Positions 1 to 10,927 of a stretch of DNA of 64,000 bases are shown one piece after another. Source of the stretch: Corynebacterium rhinophilum (GTDB lineage Bacteria; Actinomycetota; Actinomycetes; Mycobacteriales; Mycobacteriaceae). Positions within the stretch are counted from its first letter, which is position 1, and each line of letters begins with the position of its first letter. The stretch lies in NCBI RefSeq assembly GCF_030227225.1, contig NZ_JASPHQ010000009.1:30204-94203 (forward strand), given 5' to 3'. Position numbers and translations under genes: made by a program. A model generated the notes under the pieces. That model saw only the letters and a list, made by a program, of their open reading frames with translations. It was not told the DNA's origin and did not search any database.

Positions 1-314
1 AGGCCGGGGTCTTCGCCCATCTCGTAGGAGATATCCTCGTGGATTTCCGCGATAGTGATGCGCAATTGCTCACCCTTCGGGTTTTCCACTAGCCACAAGA
101 CCTCGCCGGTGTCATTGCCATCCACGTCCTCGATGACGGATTCACTCACCGTACACGGCGGTGTCATCCAATTCAGGGGCTTGTACGCGCGGTCATCGGC
201 ATGCACCGATACCGAGCCGTCTGCCTTGACAATGAGCAGGCGGTCCGCCAAGGGCAGGTGGGCGTCGAGCCGTCCCACGTAATCAACTGAACAACGGGCG
301 ATTACTAAGCGCAT
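1..314 (-). CDS. nucS: Endonuclease NucS, N-terminal part (runs off the window)
   Basis: The visible 104 residues begin [16 protein letters not shown] and continue with a [19 protein letters not shown] stretch, the well conserved N-terminal domain of the NucS/EndoMS family. NucS is the mismatch-directed endonuclease that replaces MutS/MutL in many actinobacteria, cutting both strands at certain mismatches. The catalytic RecB-like C-terminal domain lies outside the window, so activity cannot be judged. The ATG at 314 follows the DUF2550 gene by 21 bp, the usual order atpC-DUF2550-nucS in Corynebacterium, so it probably shares a transcript with DUF2550. Family and start are secure; the gene is partial at its 3' end. 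Confidence 0.93.
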   Translation of the reverse strand, partial: MRLVIARCSVDYVGRLDAHLPLADRLLIVKADGSVSVHADDRAYKPLNWMTPPCTVSESVIEDVDGNDTGEVLWLVENPKGEQLRITIAEIHEDISYEMGEDPG

Positions 315-335
315 GGCTACTACCCTAGCCTGTTG

Positions 336-824
336 CTATTGGCGCTTGGACTGCCGGGTGGCTCGCTCCCGCAACTGCTTGTAATCAAAGCGCTGTTGCC
401 GCTTGGACGGCGCCGCCTCGACCCAAGCTTCGAAGGCCATGATCCCGCGGGCATCGGAAGCCAGCTCGTATTCCGCATCCCCGGTGCTAAAGTGCACTAC
501 CTCGGTGGCATCAGACATGAAAGAAGCCTCGTCATCATCCAAAGAACGGGAGTTCAAAATGGTGATGTCGAGGCGGTTAAACCACAGGTTATAGCGCGGA
601 AATACCGAGCGCAGTTTGAAATATTCCACGACTTCCCCGGTATAGCGCAGCACGCCATGGCGCCAAGAAAAGCTATCTTTCGCCGGCATTGAGCGCAACA
701 ACACCGCGGTTCCGCGCGAGCGTAGAGTAAAAAATCGCAGGGCCGCCAGCAGAAGTACTAGCAATACCACCAACGCTAAGGCCCACAGGACCACCGAGAT
801 AACCGTCGAATTCATGGGCTCCAC
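336..824 (-). CDS. DUF2550 membrane-anchored protein
   Basis: A 162-residue protein with one N-terminal transmembrane segment (about residues 8-32, rich in Leu/Val/Ala) followed by a soluble domain with conserved Trp and Arg residues (SFSWRHGVLRYTGE, LRSVFPRYNLWF). This matches DUF2550, an uncharacterised actinobacterial family regularly found between atpC and nucS. The GTG at 824 has an AAGGA Shine-Dalgarno at good spacing; an ATG three codons later (815) is the alternative. It lies after the atp operon terminator, so it probably has its own promoter in the 825-915 gap and is cotranscribed with nucS. The function is unknown; a membrane-tethered domain facing the cytoplasm is an inference. 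Confidence 0.85.
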   Translation of the reverse strand: MEPMNSTVISVVLWALALVVLLVLLLAALRFFTLRSRGTAVLLRSMPAKDSFSWRHGVLRYTGEVVEYFKLRSVFPRYNLWFNRLDITILNSRSLDDDEASFMSDATEVVHFSTGDAEYELASDARGIMAFEAWVEAAPSKRQQRFDYKQLRERATRQSKRQ

Positions 825-915
825 ACGCCATCCTTGGTTAGTGAAAGAACATTTATTTGGATTGTAGCGCCTGATTCCGCTTCTGCGCCAATAGGCAAAG
901 ACAAAGAAAACGTGA

Positions 916-948
916 AAAAGCGCACCGGATAAATTCCAGTGCGCTTTT
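916..948 (-). terminator. Rho-independent terminator of the atp operon
   Basis: A stem AGCGCAC-GG / CC-GTGCGCT with a short AT-rich loop, followed on the minus strand by a run of five T. It lies about 50 bp past the atpC stop and separates the atp operon from DUF2550-nucS. Confidence 0.85.
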
Positions 949-998
949 CTGAGAGCAGGAAGGGCGGCTATTGCTGCCCTCTCCTACCAATCCAAGGT

Positions 999-1373
999 TT
1001 ATTCAGCCTTTGCTGCGCGGCGAAGTGCACGCAATGCAGCCTCACCGCGGGACTTGGTGAGCTCATGAGCCGAAGAGGAATCCTCTTCCGCCTTGGCCTC
1101 ATCCACCTCATCGGACCAGATGGCCCAATCAGCGAGGACGGTAATCTTGTCCTGGGTAACGGAGAGGAAGCCACCCTGGACGGCGGCAACGCGCCGCGCG
1201 CCATCAACTGGGTGGATGGTCACTACGCCATTGTCGATCAACTGACCGATCACAGGCTCGTGACCGGGAAGCACGCCGATCTCACCCTCGGTGGTCTCAG
1301 CCGTCACTATGGAGGCCTGACCAGACCACAATGAGCGCTCGACGGAAACCAATTCGGCGGTGATGTCAGCCAT
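999..1373 (-). CDS. atpC: F1Fo ATP synthase epsilon subunit
   Basis: A 124-residue protein beginning [20 protein letters not shown], the beta-sandwich domain of the F1 epsilon subunit, with the typical [20 protein letters not shown] segment. Epsilon forms part of the central stalk and couples rotor turning to catalysis; in many species its C-terminal helices also limit ATP hydrolysis. The C-terminal part is short and Ala/Glu/Lys/Arg rich, as in other actinobacteria. It starts 10 bp after atpD with a GGGAGAGG Shine-Dalgarno and is the last gene of the operon, before a clear terminator. Confidence 0.96.
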   Translation of the reverse strand: MADITAELVSVERSLWSGQASIVTAETTEGEIGVLPGHEPVIGQLIDNGVVTIHPVDGARRVAAVQGGFLSVTQDKITVLADWAIWSDEVDEAKAEEDSSSAHELTKSRGEAALRALRRAAKAE

Positions 1374-1383
1374 GTGCCTCTCC

Positions 1384-2832
<1,449 letters not shown>

Positions 2833-3822
2833 CTAGTCACTTTCTGCGCTGTCAGATAGCGCGCCAGCGCCACCGACGATCTCTGAAATTTCCTGGGTAA
2901 TCTGCGCCTGACGGGCCTGGTTGGCCACACGAGACAGGTCATTGACCATCTCGGTTGCGTTGTCAGTAGCAGATTTCATAGCTGTACGGCGTGCAGCGGA
3001 CTCGGAAGCCGAAGCCTCCAAGAACATAGCAAACAGGATACGCGAGACGTACTGCGGAAGCAGCGCGTCCATCAGGGTATCCGCGTCCGGCTCGAACTCG
3101 AAGTCCGCGGAAATGTTATCCACTGGCTCCGGATCCTCCAGTGCGGAGTCACCCATCTCGTACTCCTCGCCCTGCACTACCGGCTCAACGGGCAAAAGCT
3201 GCTGTGCACGCGCGGTTTGGGTCAGCATGGACTCAAACTCGGTGTAGACCACATGCACCTGGTCAAAGCCGGTAACACCTGCGCCTTCACCTTCCGCGTG
3301 CAGGCCCTCGCGGCCCTTGGTAGTGCCCTTAGAACCAGCAACGAAGCCATCGATCATGTGGCGACGCACATCGTGGGTGCCCTCCCAGGTTGGGTCCTGA
3401 GAGAAACCATCCCAGCTGCCCGCTACCTCTTCCTCACGGAAGTTGTAGTGGCCGATGCCCTTGCTGCCGGCGACGTAGCGAACTACCTCGTAGCCCTTGC
3501 TTTCGAGGAGGGCCTTGAGCTGGGCTGCCTTCTTGAAGACGTTGTTGTTGTAGCCACCGCACATGCCTCGGTCAGAGGTGATTACGAGAATCGCGGCGAC
3601 ATTGCCGTCTTCACGCTCACGCAGCATAGGGTGCTCTAGCGTCGACGCTGCAGCCAACCTGTTCATGACGTTGGTCAGCTCAATCGCGTACGGCTGAGAG
3701 GCTTCCACCCGAGCCTGCGCTTTGGTAATGCGCGAGGTAGCAATGAGCTCCTGGGCTTTAGTGATCTTCTTAGTCGAGTTCACGGACCGGATGCGGTCGC
3801 GTAATTCGCGAAGATTAGCCAT
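2833..3822 (-). CDS. atpG: F1Fo ATP synthase gamma subunit
   Basis: A 329-residue protein starting MANLRELRDRIRSVNSTKKI, the N-terminal coiled-coil helix of the gamma rotor shaft; the matching C-terminal helix holds MKSATDNATEMV. The middle contains the actinobacterial-type acidic insertion (about residues 210-245), which makes it longer than the E. coli protein (about 287). Gamma turns inside the alpha3beta3 head and links it to the c-ring. A strong AGGAG Shine-Dalgarno precedes the ATG, and the gene sits 50 bp after atpA in the operon. Confidence 0.97.
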   Translation of the reverse strand: MANLRELRDRIRSVNSTKKITKAQELIATSRITKAQARVEASQPYAIELTNVMNRLAAASTLEHPMLREREDGNVAAILVITSDRGMCGGYNNNVFKKAAQLKALLESKGYEVVRYVAGSKGIGHYNFREEEVAGSWDGFSQDPTWEGTHDVRRHMIDGFVAGSKGTTKGREGLHAEGEGAGVTGFDQVHVVYTEFESMLTQTARAQQLLPVEPVVQGEEYEMGDSALEDPEPVDNISADFEFEPDADTLMDALLPQYVSRILFAMFLEASASESAARRTAMKSATDNATEMVNDLSRVANQARQAQITQEISEIVGGAGALSDSAESD

Positions 3823-3872
3823 CGTTTCTCCTCCCTTCTTTCATATAGACGGTTAATTACGAGAGCTGAACT

Positions 3873-5513
3873 CTACTTAGCCGTCTTCCGGGAGACGTTG
3901 AGCTCGGTGCTTTTCACGTCATTTTCGTCCAAAGGATCTACAGGCTCTTCGGTGCCCAAGTTGTTGCCCTCGGAGGTGCGGAACGTAGGAGCGAACTCCT
4001 TGGCTGCAGCCTCGAGTGCTTCCTTGGACTCATCGCTAAGCGCCTTGCCGCCGGCGATCTGCTCAAAGACCTCTGGAGTATTGGCGTTGAGGTACTCGTG
4101 CACCTCGGCCTCGAAGCGGCGAACGTCTTCGACGGGAACGACGTCGAAGATGCCTGCCTCGGCGAGGTAAATGGATACCATCTGGTATTCCACCGGCTGT
4201 GGCGAGGACTCGGACTGCTTCAGCAGCTCAACCAAGCGGGAACCGCGCTCCAGCTGCGCCTTGGACGCAGAGTCAAGGTCAGATGCGAAAGCAGCGAATG
4301 CCTGCAGGTCACGGTATGCAGCCAAGTCAAGACGGAGGTTACCAGCAACCTTCTTCATACCCTTGGTCTGTGCCGCACCACCAACACGGGAAACGGATAC
4401 ACCGACGTTAATAGCCGGGCGCACACCCTGGTTGAAGAGGTCGGACTCCAAGAAGACCTGACCGTCAGTAATGGAAATGACGTTGGTCGGAATGAAGGCA
4501 CTAACGTCATTAGCCTTCGTCTCGATGATGGGTAGTGCGGTCATAGAACCGGCACCCATGTCATCGGAAAGCTTGGCAGCGCGCTCCAGCAAGCGGGAGT
4601 GCAGGTAGAAGACGTCACCTGGGTAGGCCTCGCGTCCCGGCGGGCGGCGTAGCAACAGCGAAATTGCACGGTATGCCTCAGCCTGCTTAGTCAAGTCATC
4701 GTAAATGACCAAGACGTGGTTGCCCTGGTACATCCACTGCTGACCCAACGCAGCACCGGAGAATGGTGCCAGCCACTTGTAGCCGGCGGAATCAGAAGCT
4801 GGGGCTGCCACGATGGTGGTGTAATCCAGCGCGCCGTGCTCCTCAAGGGTGCGGCGCACGCTGGCGATGGTCGAGCCCTTCTGGCCGATGGCGACGTAAA
4901 TACAACGGACCTGCTTGTCCTTGTCGCCGGACTCCCAGTTCGCCTTCTGGTTCAAAATGGTATCGATGGTCACCGCAGTCTTACCGGTCTTACGGTCACC
5001 AATAATCAGCTGACGCTGACCACGGCCGATCGGGGTCATCGCATCGATAGCCTTGATGCCGGTCTGCATTGGCTCTTCAACCGGCTGGCGCTGCAGCACG
5101 GAAGGTGCCTGCAACTCGAGGACGCGCTCCTCTTCGCTTTCGATTGGGCCCAAGCCGTCGATGGGCTGGCCCAGTGGGTTAATAACGCGGCCGAGGAAGT
5201 CCTCGCCCACGGGAATGGAAAGGACCTCGCCGGTCCTCTTAACCTCGTCGCCCTCCTTGAGGGACTCGTAGTTACCCAGGACCACGACACCAATGGAGTT
5301 AGTGTCAAGGTTCTGTGCGACGCCAATAACGCCGCCGGGGAACTCGAGCAGCTCATTCGCCATAACGGATGGCAGGCCAGAAACCTGCGCAATACCGTCA
5401 GCTGCCGAAATGACCACGCCGACCTCCTCACGGGAGGCCTCCGCGGAGTAGCTCGAGGTGTAGTTCGCAATCGCACTACGGATCTCGTCGGAGGAGATCG
5501 TCAGCTCCGCCAT
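3873..5513 (-). CDS. atpA: F1Fo ATP synthase alpha subunit
   Basis: A 546-residue F1 alpha subunit. It has the P-loop [10 protein letters not shown] and the segment [20 protein letters not shown], typical of alpha. Alpha carries the non-catalytic nucleotide sites and contacts the delta subunit of the peripheral stalk. I place the start at the ATG giving [15 protein letters not shown] (top base 5513), because it has an AGGAAG Shine-Dalgarno and fits homologues; an in-frame start 11 codons upstream is less likely. Neighbours are atpH (60 bp upstream) and atpG (50 bp downstream). Confidence 0.97.
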   Translation of the reverse strand: MAELTISSDEIRSAIANYTSSYSAEASREEVGVVISAADGIAQVSGLPSVMANELLEFPGGVIGVAQNLDTNSIGVVVLGNYESLKEGDEVKRTGEVLSIPVGEDFLGRVINPLGQPIDGLGPIESEEERVLELQAPSVLQRQPVEEPMQTGIKAIDAMTPIGRGQRQLIIGDRKTGKTAVTIDTILNQKANWESGDKDKQVRCIYVAIGQKGSTIASVRRTLEEHGALDYTTIVAAPASDSAGYKWLAPFSGAALGQQWMYQGNHVLVIYDDLTKQAEAYRAISLLLRRPPGREAYPGDVFYLHSRLLERAAKLSDDMGAGSMTALPIIETKANDVSAFIPTNVISITDGQVFLESDLFNQGVRPAINVGVSVSRVGGAAQTKGMKKVAGNLRLDLAAYRDLQAFAAFASDLDSASKAQLERGSRLVELLKQSESSPQPVEYQMVSIYLAEAGIFDVVPVEDVRRFEAEVHEYLNANTPEVFEQIAGGKALSDESKEALEAAAKEFAPTFRTSEGNNLGTEEPVDPLDENDVKSTELNVSRKTAK

Positions 5514-5573
5514 GTTCTTCCTGCTCTCGGTAGTATCTTCCAGCACTTACTTAAATCGTTTCTGTCGTTTCGG

Positions 5574-6389
5574 CTACACCATCTGGGCACGGAAGCGGGC
5601 AATCTTGCCTGCCGTCGAGCCGTCAATGATTTCATCGCCGACGCGGATGCGCATGCCACCGAGGAGGCTGGTGTCAACCTCAGAGTGAATGGACATCGCA
5701 CGACCATAAATTTTGCCCAGCTTCTCAGCGAGTACTGCCTGCTGGCCTTCATTCAATTCACCCGCAGCGACTACGCGCGCGATGGTGCGATCCTGCAGCG
5801 CTGCTGCAGCATCGGCCAATCCGGCAACGTCATCAATGGGGTTCTGCTCTGGGCGGCTGATGGCCTGCAGCGCGAGCGCTTCAGTAAACATCGTCACCTT
5901 GCCGTAGAGCACGTTTGCCAGCAATCCGCGCTTGCGTGCGGATTCAGCAGTTCGATCGGAAAGCAGCTGGGTAAGCTCGCCCTCGCGGTCCAGAATCTGT
6001 GCCAAGCGGAAAAGCTCGTCTTCGACCTGGCCCAACTGGCCCTGCGCCTCGGCGGCGCGCAGCAATGCGCGGCGTCCCAAGGATACAAGCCCGTTGACGA
6101 AGTCCTTCGGCGAAGACCATTGGTTCGCCGCAGCTTCCTGCAGGATGCTCAGGGCACCGGCAGAAACCTTGGAGCCAAAGAGATTCTCGGCCAAGGACTT
6201 GCGCGCTTCAGCCGGGGCGGCGACGTCAATGAAGGACACGCGCAATTCGCGGTCACCATCCAAAACGTCGACGACCTCGAAAATGTCTAGGCCCGCTTGG
6301 ACTGCACTAGCGACGTTCTTATCGCCAGCGAGGATTTCATCCACACGGGACTGTGAGTTCGCGAGTGCTTCGCGGCTAGCTGCCTTCAT
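5574..6389 (-). CDS. atpH: F1Fo ATP synthase delta subunit (actinobacterial long form)
   Basis: A 271-residue delta subunit, longer than the approximately 177 residues of E. coli delta, as usual in actinobacteria. The C-terminal half carries the OSCP/delta signature, including the end SLLGGMRIRVGDEIIDGS. Delta joins the peripheral stalk (b subunit) to the top of the F1 head. It begins 6 bp after atpF. The N-terminal helical half is less conserved. Assignment is secure from both sequence and position. Confidence 0.96.
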   Translation of the reverse strand: MKAASREALANSQSRVDEILAGDKNVASAVQAGLDIFEVVDVLDGDRELRVSFIDVAAPAEARKSLAENLFGSKVSAGALSILQEAAANQWSSPKDFVNGLVSLGRRALLRAAEAQGQLGQVEDELFRLAQILDREGELTQLLSDRTAESARKRGLLANVLYGKVTMFTEALALQAISRPEQNPIDDVAGLADAAAALQDRTIARVVAAGELNEGQQAVLAEKLGKIYGRAMSIHSEVDTSLLGGMRIRVGDEIIDGSTAGKIARFRAQMV

Positions 6390-6395
6390 AGTTGC

Positions 6396-6965
6396 CTACT
6401 TTCCGGCCGGTGCCACAGAGTCGAGCTCGGACAAAAAGCCATCGATGGTAGAGGACTTCTTGGAGGCGTCAGAAAGCTCGCCGCCCAGAATCTTTTCTGC
6501 CAAGTTGATGGAGTTCTGTCCCATTTCGGAACGCAGCTCAGTAACAACCTGCGCACGAGAAGCTTCCAACTGCTTTTCGCCATTGGCGACGATGCGGCGG
6601 GATTCCTCTTCCGCTTGGCTCTTCGCGTCAGCCTCGATCTGCTTGCCGCGCTCGCGCGCCTGCTCGCGGATCTCGGCTGCCTCTGCGCGGGCATCAGCCA
6701 GCTGAGCATTGTACTTTTCTAGAGCAGCTTTAGCCTCGGCCTGTTGAGCCTCAGCGCGCTTCATGCCGCCCTCAATCCGGTCTTCACGCTCTTCGAGCAA
6801 CTTGGTGTAACGAGGAAGTACGAACTTCCAGAACAACCAGAGAATTACGATGAAGCACAGCAAAGACCAGAAAATGTCATAGTTCTTGGGCAGAAGAACG
6901 GAGAAGCTACCCGAACCTGGGTTCTCCTCGCCCTCTGCTGCAAGCAAATAAACGACGTTATTCAT
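6396..6965 (-). CDS. atpF: F1Fo ATP synthase b subunit
   Basis: A 189-residue protein with one transmembrane segment near residues 29-50 ([20 protein letters not shown]) followed by a long charged coiled coil rich in Glu, Ala, Lys and Arg. This is the peripheral-stalk b subunit, which holds the F1 head against rotation. The N-terminal 20 residues lie before the membrane segment, as in other actinobacterial b subunits. It sits between atpE and atpH with 43 and 6 bp gaps. Confidence 0.96.
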   Translation of the reverse strand: MNNVVYLLAAEGEENPGSGSFSVLLPKNYDIFWSLLCFIVILWLFWKFVLPRYTKLLEEREDRIEGGMKRAEAQQAEAKAALEKYNAQLADARAEAAEIREQARERGKQIEADAKSQAEEESRRIVANGEKQLEASRAQVVTELRSEMGQNSINLAEKILGGELSDASKKSSTIDGFLSELDSVAPAGK

Positions 6966-7008
6966 AGGTCTCCCGTCTTAAAAGTTTCGGTTTGGAAAAC
7001 TCGTACTT

Positions 7009-7353
<345 letters not shown>

Positions 7354-8154
7354 TTAGTGCGAATCAGCGTGCAAGGACAACTCAATGTACACCGCCGTCA
7401 ACAAGGCGAAGATGTACGCCTGCAAGAAGATAACCAGAATCTCGAACAGGCTCATAGCCAAGCCCAAGACCACGGTCAGTCCAGACAGGACGGTCCAACC
7501 ATTTAGCTGCCAGAAGAAGAAGTTCGTAGCAGAGAAGAGAAGAACCAGGATGATGTGTCCAGCAAGGAAGTTCGCCATGAGACGAATTGCAAGGGTAACC
7601 GGTCGCAGAATGAACGTAGAGAAGAACTCAATCGGTACCACCAAAAGGTGCAATGCCGGTGGCAAGTTCGGAATCACTACGGAGGAGCGAATGAACTTGC
7701 CCAAGCCGTAGCGCTTGGCGCCGGCGTAAATCATGACGATGTACGAAACGGCTGCCAACACAATTGGCATACCAATACGACCGTTGGGCGAGACGTTAAG
7801 TCCCGGGATAACGGTCGCGACGTTCATAAACAGAACCGCGAAGAAGATGCTAGCGATAATTGGCAGGAATCGCTTTCCCTCCTTCTTACCCAAAATGTCC
7901 TCGGCGATATGTACGCGGACGAAGTCGACCGCATTCTCGCCTACATTCTGAATGCCAGAAGGAACCAACTTAGGGTTCTTAAAGGCAGCCCAGAAAAGGA
8001 TCACCACAATTAGCGTCATCAAAATGCGAATCAGCATCAGGCGATCAAGCGCGAACCATCCATCGGCGAAGTCGCCGAAAAACAGATGGTCGGCATCAAT
8101 TTGCCCCGGGAAGAATTCTTCACCTAGATCGGGCGTATGGAAGTGCCCTTTCAT
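7354..8154 (-). CDS. atpB: F1Fo ATP synthase a subunit
   Basis: A 266-residue polytopic membrane protein. The essential stator arginine is Arg191 in TLAIRLMANFLAGH, which faces the c-ring Glu66 during proton transfer. I place the start at the ATG giving MKGHFHTPDLGEEFFPGQ (top base 8154), the usual start in this family; the frame stays open 44 codons further upstream, but that part has no family resemblance. No clear Shine-Dalgarno precedes the ATG. It is the first gene of the atpBEFHAGDC operon, and atpI upstream ends in its own terminator, so a promoter must lie in 8155-8540. Confidence 0.95.
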   Translation of the reverse strand: MKGHFHTPDLGEEFFPGQIDADHLFFGDFADGWFALDRLMLIRILMTLIVVILFWAAFKNPKLVPSGIQNVGENAVDFVRVHIAEDILGKKEGKRFLPIIASIFFAVLFMNVATVIPGLNVSPNGRIGMPIVLAAVSYIVMIYAGAKRYGLGKFIRSSVVIPNLPPALHLLVVPIEFFSTFILRPVTLAIRLMANFLAGHIILVLLFSATNFFFWQLNGWTVLSGLTVVLGLAMSLFEILVIFLQAYIFALLTAVYIELSLHADSH

Positions 8155-8540
8155 AGCCAATGTTGTAACGCTCAGCGTTCTCTCCCGTGTTCGGGCCACA
8201 CAGCCAATAGCTGGCCTCTGTGGTGCGATGGACGTCTCAAACTCTCTGCCTTGAACACGGACTCCGTCGCACATCAGCGTGAACAAGACAGGGATTTACC
8301 GTGCAGGATTCAAGCGCAACACTTAACCCCGCGGTAACCCGTTGCAAATCGTATCAGCTGGATCAACAGTTTTCGCACGTGGGGGCCCCATAAGCCACAC
8401 CCGATAGCGCCATTTCCGCCTTTTGCCATACAAAACCGCGCTATTCCTGCCCAATTCACAAACGTGCATTTGATCACACCCTCAGGTCAACACACCTCCT
8501 CGGGGGTGACCAACTTCCATTAATGCCAGCATGCAGGCAT
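8155..8540 (-). promoter_or_regulatory. Leader and promoter region of the atp operon
   Basis: About 385 bp without a convincing gene between the atpI terminator and atpB. The atpB frame stays open into it, but nothing there looks like protein. It should hold the atp promoter; several TA-rich -10-like hexamers are present and none has a well spaced -35. A GlxR-like half-palindrome lies at 8463-8478 and an 18-bp imperfect palindrome ATGCCAGCATGCAGGCAT at 8523-8540. Confidence 0.5.
8463..8478. promoter_or_regulatory. Possible GlxR (cAMP-responsive) site upstream of atpB
   Basis: The minus strand reads TGTGATCAAATGCACG, matching 8 of 10 fixed positions of the corynebacterial GlxR consensus TGTGA-N6-TCACA. 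GlxR is known to control many respiratory genes in C. glutamicum. Match by eye only. Confidence 0.35.
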
Positions 8541-8575
8541 AAAAAGGCCGCCGCGCAAGCCTGGTGCGCGACGGC
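8541..8575 (-). terminator. Rho-independent terminator after atpI
   Basis: Stem GCCG-CGCGC / GCGCG-CGGC with a single mismatch and a 9-nt loop, followed on the minus strand by five T. It ends the rho-to-atpI gene run and isolates the atp operon. Confidence 0.85.
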
Positions 8576-8594
8576 TTAACTCTTTTTGCCCTAC

Positions 8595-9026
8595 TCAGGA
8601 CACGTAGGTGATCCTGGAGGTGACCACGGCCCAGACCTCAGAGCCTAAGGTAACGATGAGTGCTACGACGACGGTGAGAAACAGCGCCCACGTGTCATAG
8701 AAATCCATGTCCCGGATAATGGCCAGAACTCCGATGAGGACGATCAACTTGATAAGCCAACCGCCCAATACCACCGCGATGGTAGTGGAGGGCGTCGAGT
8801 GGGCGGTAAAGAGCACCGACAGCGCGGTAAATAGGACAAAGCCGCCGCCGAGGGCAGCGCCGACGAGAACGCCCCAAAGCCCGGCGACACCTTGTGCCCC
8901 GCCCCAGACGGCGAGAGAAATGATGGTAAAGATGCCGAGGGCCGTAGACCCCTTCTTTACGGCGCGCTGCAGCGGCAGGCGCGGGTCATCGAAATTAGGA
9001 TTTTCCGTTGTGTCACTCACGGACAT
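8595..9026 (-). CDS. atpI: AtpI-like membrane protein
   Basis: A 143-residue protein with four predicted transmembrane segments (about residues 28-50, 53-75, 82-103, 113-137) and a short charged N-terminus. Position just before atpB and the four-helix pattern match the ATP synthase protein I-like proteins of Corynebacterium, proposed in other bacteria to help c-ring assembly or ion supply. The call rests more on position than on motifs, since AtpI is poorly conserved. It starts 10 bp after wecA and is followed by a terminator, so it is transcribed with wecA rather than with the atp operon. Confidence 0.75.
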   Translation of the reverse strand: MSVSDTTENPNFDDPRLPLQRAVKKGSTALGIFTIISLAVWGGAQGVAGLWGVLVGAALGGGFVLFTALSVLFTAHSTPSTTIAVVLGGWLIKLIVLIGVLAIIRDMDFYDTWALFLTVVVALIVTLGSEVWAVVTSRITYVS

Positions 9027-9036
9027 TCACCCTACC

Positions 9037-10212
9037 TCACGCACTCGGCGAGTCACGCAATACGCAATCATCCGACGACCTGAGCCCAATCTTGCCCTGC
9101 CGCAGTGGAATCAGCGTCGCGCCAAAGGCAATCAACAACGCCATGATGGACAGGCCGATTGCAACTGGCGCTGGCACCATGGAAAACGACACCGCACCAA
9201 AGGCCACCGCGGACACCCAGAGATACAACACGAGCACGGTGCGTCGGTGCGTATGCCCCAGAGACAAAAGGCGGTGGTGGATGTGTGCCTTATCCGCAGA
9301 AAACGGCGAGCGCCCCTGGGATAGGCGGCGAATTACCGCCCAGACAAGGTCTAAGACTGGAATAAACACCGCAGCGATCACCACGAGGATGGGTGACAAA
9401 AGCGCCACGATGTCCACGGTGCCGTAGAGGGACATGTTGATCTTGCCGGAGGCGGAGGTGGAGGCCGCAGCGAGCAAGAGGCCGATAAGCATGGAGCCGG
9501 AATCACCCATAAAAATTCGGGAGGGCTCAAAGTTATGGGGCAAAAAGCCCGCACACATCCCCACCAAAGCGGCGCTAATAATTGCGGGTGGATACGCCGA
9601 TACCGCCCCGCCCTGGTCATGCAGGACGGTCAGCGAGAAGACCAAGATGGCGCCGCCCGCGATGAGCCCGAGGCCCGCAGCTAAGCCATCGAGGCCGTCA
9701 ACGAAGTTGATGGCGTTGATGAGCAGGACCGTGAAAAAAGCGGTAAGGAGGGTGCTTTGAATCTGGTCGAGTACTACCGTGGTGCCGCCGCCGAAGGGAA
9801 TGAAAAGCAGCGTCCAGGTTAGGCCCAGACCACTCATCAGGGCGGCGGCAAAGAGCTGCCCAAAAAGTTTAATGAGGGCCCCGAGTTCCAGGTAGTCATC
9901 GGCAATCCCCAAAAGCACAATGGCCAGCGCCGCCCACAACACCGCACTCATCTCTGGGGTCACGGGCATAAACCCGCGAGTCAAGGCTGGGAGCTGGGCT
10001 GCGAGGAATATCGCCGCCCCAAAGCCGGTAAACATGGCGAGCCCGCCCATGCGGGGCGTCGGCTGGGAGTGGGAATCGCGCAGGCGAATTTCTGCCACCC
10101 GGCCCGTGCGGACCAAAAAGGACCGCACCACTCCGGTGGTCAGGTAGGTAAATGTCGCTGCTACGAGGATGACCAAGGCCAACTCGCGCAGCGGTACGCC
10201 AGTGCCGCTCAC
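9037..10212 (-). CDS. wecA: Polyprenyl-phosphate GlcNAc-1-phosphate transferase (WecA/Rfe type)
   Basis: A 391-residue polytopic membrane enzyme of the MraY/WecA family. It carries the catalytic aspartates in IADDYLELG, the NAINFVDGLDGLAAG motif, FMGDSGSM and the His motif KAHIHHRLL. WecA moves GlcNAc-1-phosphate from UDP-GlcNAc to decaprenyl phosphate, the first step of the linker joining arabinogalactan to peptidoglycan in mycolate-containing actinobacteria. HIHHR and the gene position (tsaC-wecA-atpI) separate it from MraY. The start is a GTG at 10212 with an AAGGAG Shine-Dalgarno. Confidence 0.93.
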   Translation of the reverse strand: MSGTGVPLRELALVILVAATFTYLTTGVVRSFLVRTGRVAEIRLRDSHSQPTPRMGGLAMFTGFGAAIFLAAQLPALTRGFMPVTPEMSAVLWAALAIVLLGIADDYLELGALIKLFGQLFAAALMSGLGLTWTLLFIPFGGGTTVVLDQIQSTLLTAFFTVLLINAINFVDGLDGLAAGLGLIAGGAILVFSLTVLHDQGGAVSAYPPAIISAALVGMCAGFLPHNFEPSRIFMGDSGSMLIGLLLAAASTSASGKINMSLYGTVDIVALLSPILVVIAAVFIPVLDLVWAVIRRLSQGRSPFSADKAHIHHRLLSLGHTHRRTVLVLYLWVSAVAFGAVSFSMVPAPVAIGLSIMALLIAFGATLIPLRQGKIGLRSSDDCVLRDSPSA

Positions 10213-10226
10213 GCGGAATGCTCCTT

Positions 10227-10895
10227 CTATCCTTGGGGCCGGGTACGCAACGAGTCAGCGGAGACGCCCAAGACCTCACCGATTTCCTCCGCGGATAATG
10301 CACCCTCGCGCAGTAGGAATGGATGGTCACCGGAGAGGTCGATGATGGTCGAGGGCTTGCCGATGTCCGTTTCTCCCCCGTCCAAATACACAGTGACGGC
10401 CTTGCCCAATTGAGCCTTGGCCATTTGCGCGGTCGTCGGCGGTTGGTGGCCAGAAATATTGGCAGAAGAAACCGCCATCGGCCCCACCTCGCGCAAAAGC
10501 TCGATGGCAATCGGGTGAAGGGGCATCCGCAGCATGACGGTACCGCGGGTATCACCTAAGTTCCACGGCAGGGACGGGGCCTGAGGCACGACGATGGATA
10601 GTCCGCCTGGCCAAAAGGCTTCGACGAGGTCGCGGGTGGAATCGGGGTACGAGGCGACGAGGCCGCGAACGGTGTTCCAGGAGCCGACGAGCACGGGAAC
10701 CGGCATATCCGGCCCACGCTGCTTGGTGGCAAGCAGATTGGCTACCGCGTCATTATCGAAGGCATCGCAGCCCAAACCGTAAAGCGTATCGGTGGGCATG
10801 ACCACAAGCCGCCCAGACTTGGCGGCCTTGGTGGCGATACTCACGCCTTCCTCACGCTCGGTGTCATCGGCGCAATTATAAATTTTTCCTTGCAT
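10227..10895 (-). CDS. tsaC: L-threonylcarbamoyladenylate synthase (Sua5/YwlC/TsaC)
   Basis: A 222-residue YrdC-domain protein with the signature GRLVVMPTDTLYGLGCDAF (near residues 29-47) and SANISGHQPPTT. It makes threonylcarbamoyl-AMP from threonine, bicarbonate and ATP for the t6A modification of ANN-decoding tRNAs. I start at the ATG at 10895, which has an AAGGGG Shine-Dalgarno 7 bp upstream; the preceding TTG codon could extend it by one residue. It lies 31 bp after prmC and 14 bp before wecA. The C-terminal Sua5 domain is absent, so this is the short TsaC-like form. Confidence 0.93.
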   Translation of the reverse strand: MQGKIYNCADDTEREEGVSIATKAAKSGRLVVMPTDTLYGLGCDAFDNDAVANLLATKQRGPDMPVPVLVGSWNTVRGLVASYPDSTRDLVEAFWPGGLSIVVPQAPSLPWNLGDTRGTVMLRMPLHPIAIELLREVGPMAVSSANISGHQPPTTAQMAKAQLGKAVTVYLDGGETDIGKPSTIIDLSGDHPFLLREGALSAEEIGEVLGVSADSLRTRPQG

Positions 10896-10927
10896 CAATA
10901 ATCCCCTTCTTGCCCGACGGTGATGCC

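Noticed and set aside
4716..6290. 524-codon open frame opposite atpA and atpH
   Set aside because: It covers parts of two conserved genes on the other strand and looks like low-complexity shadow protein.
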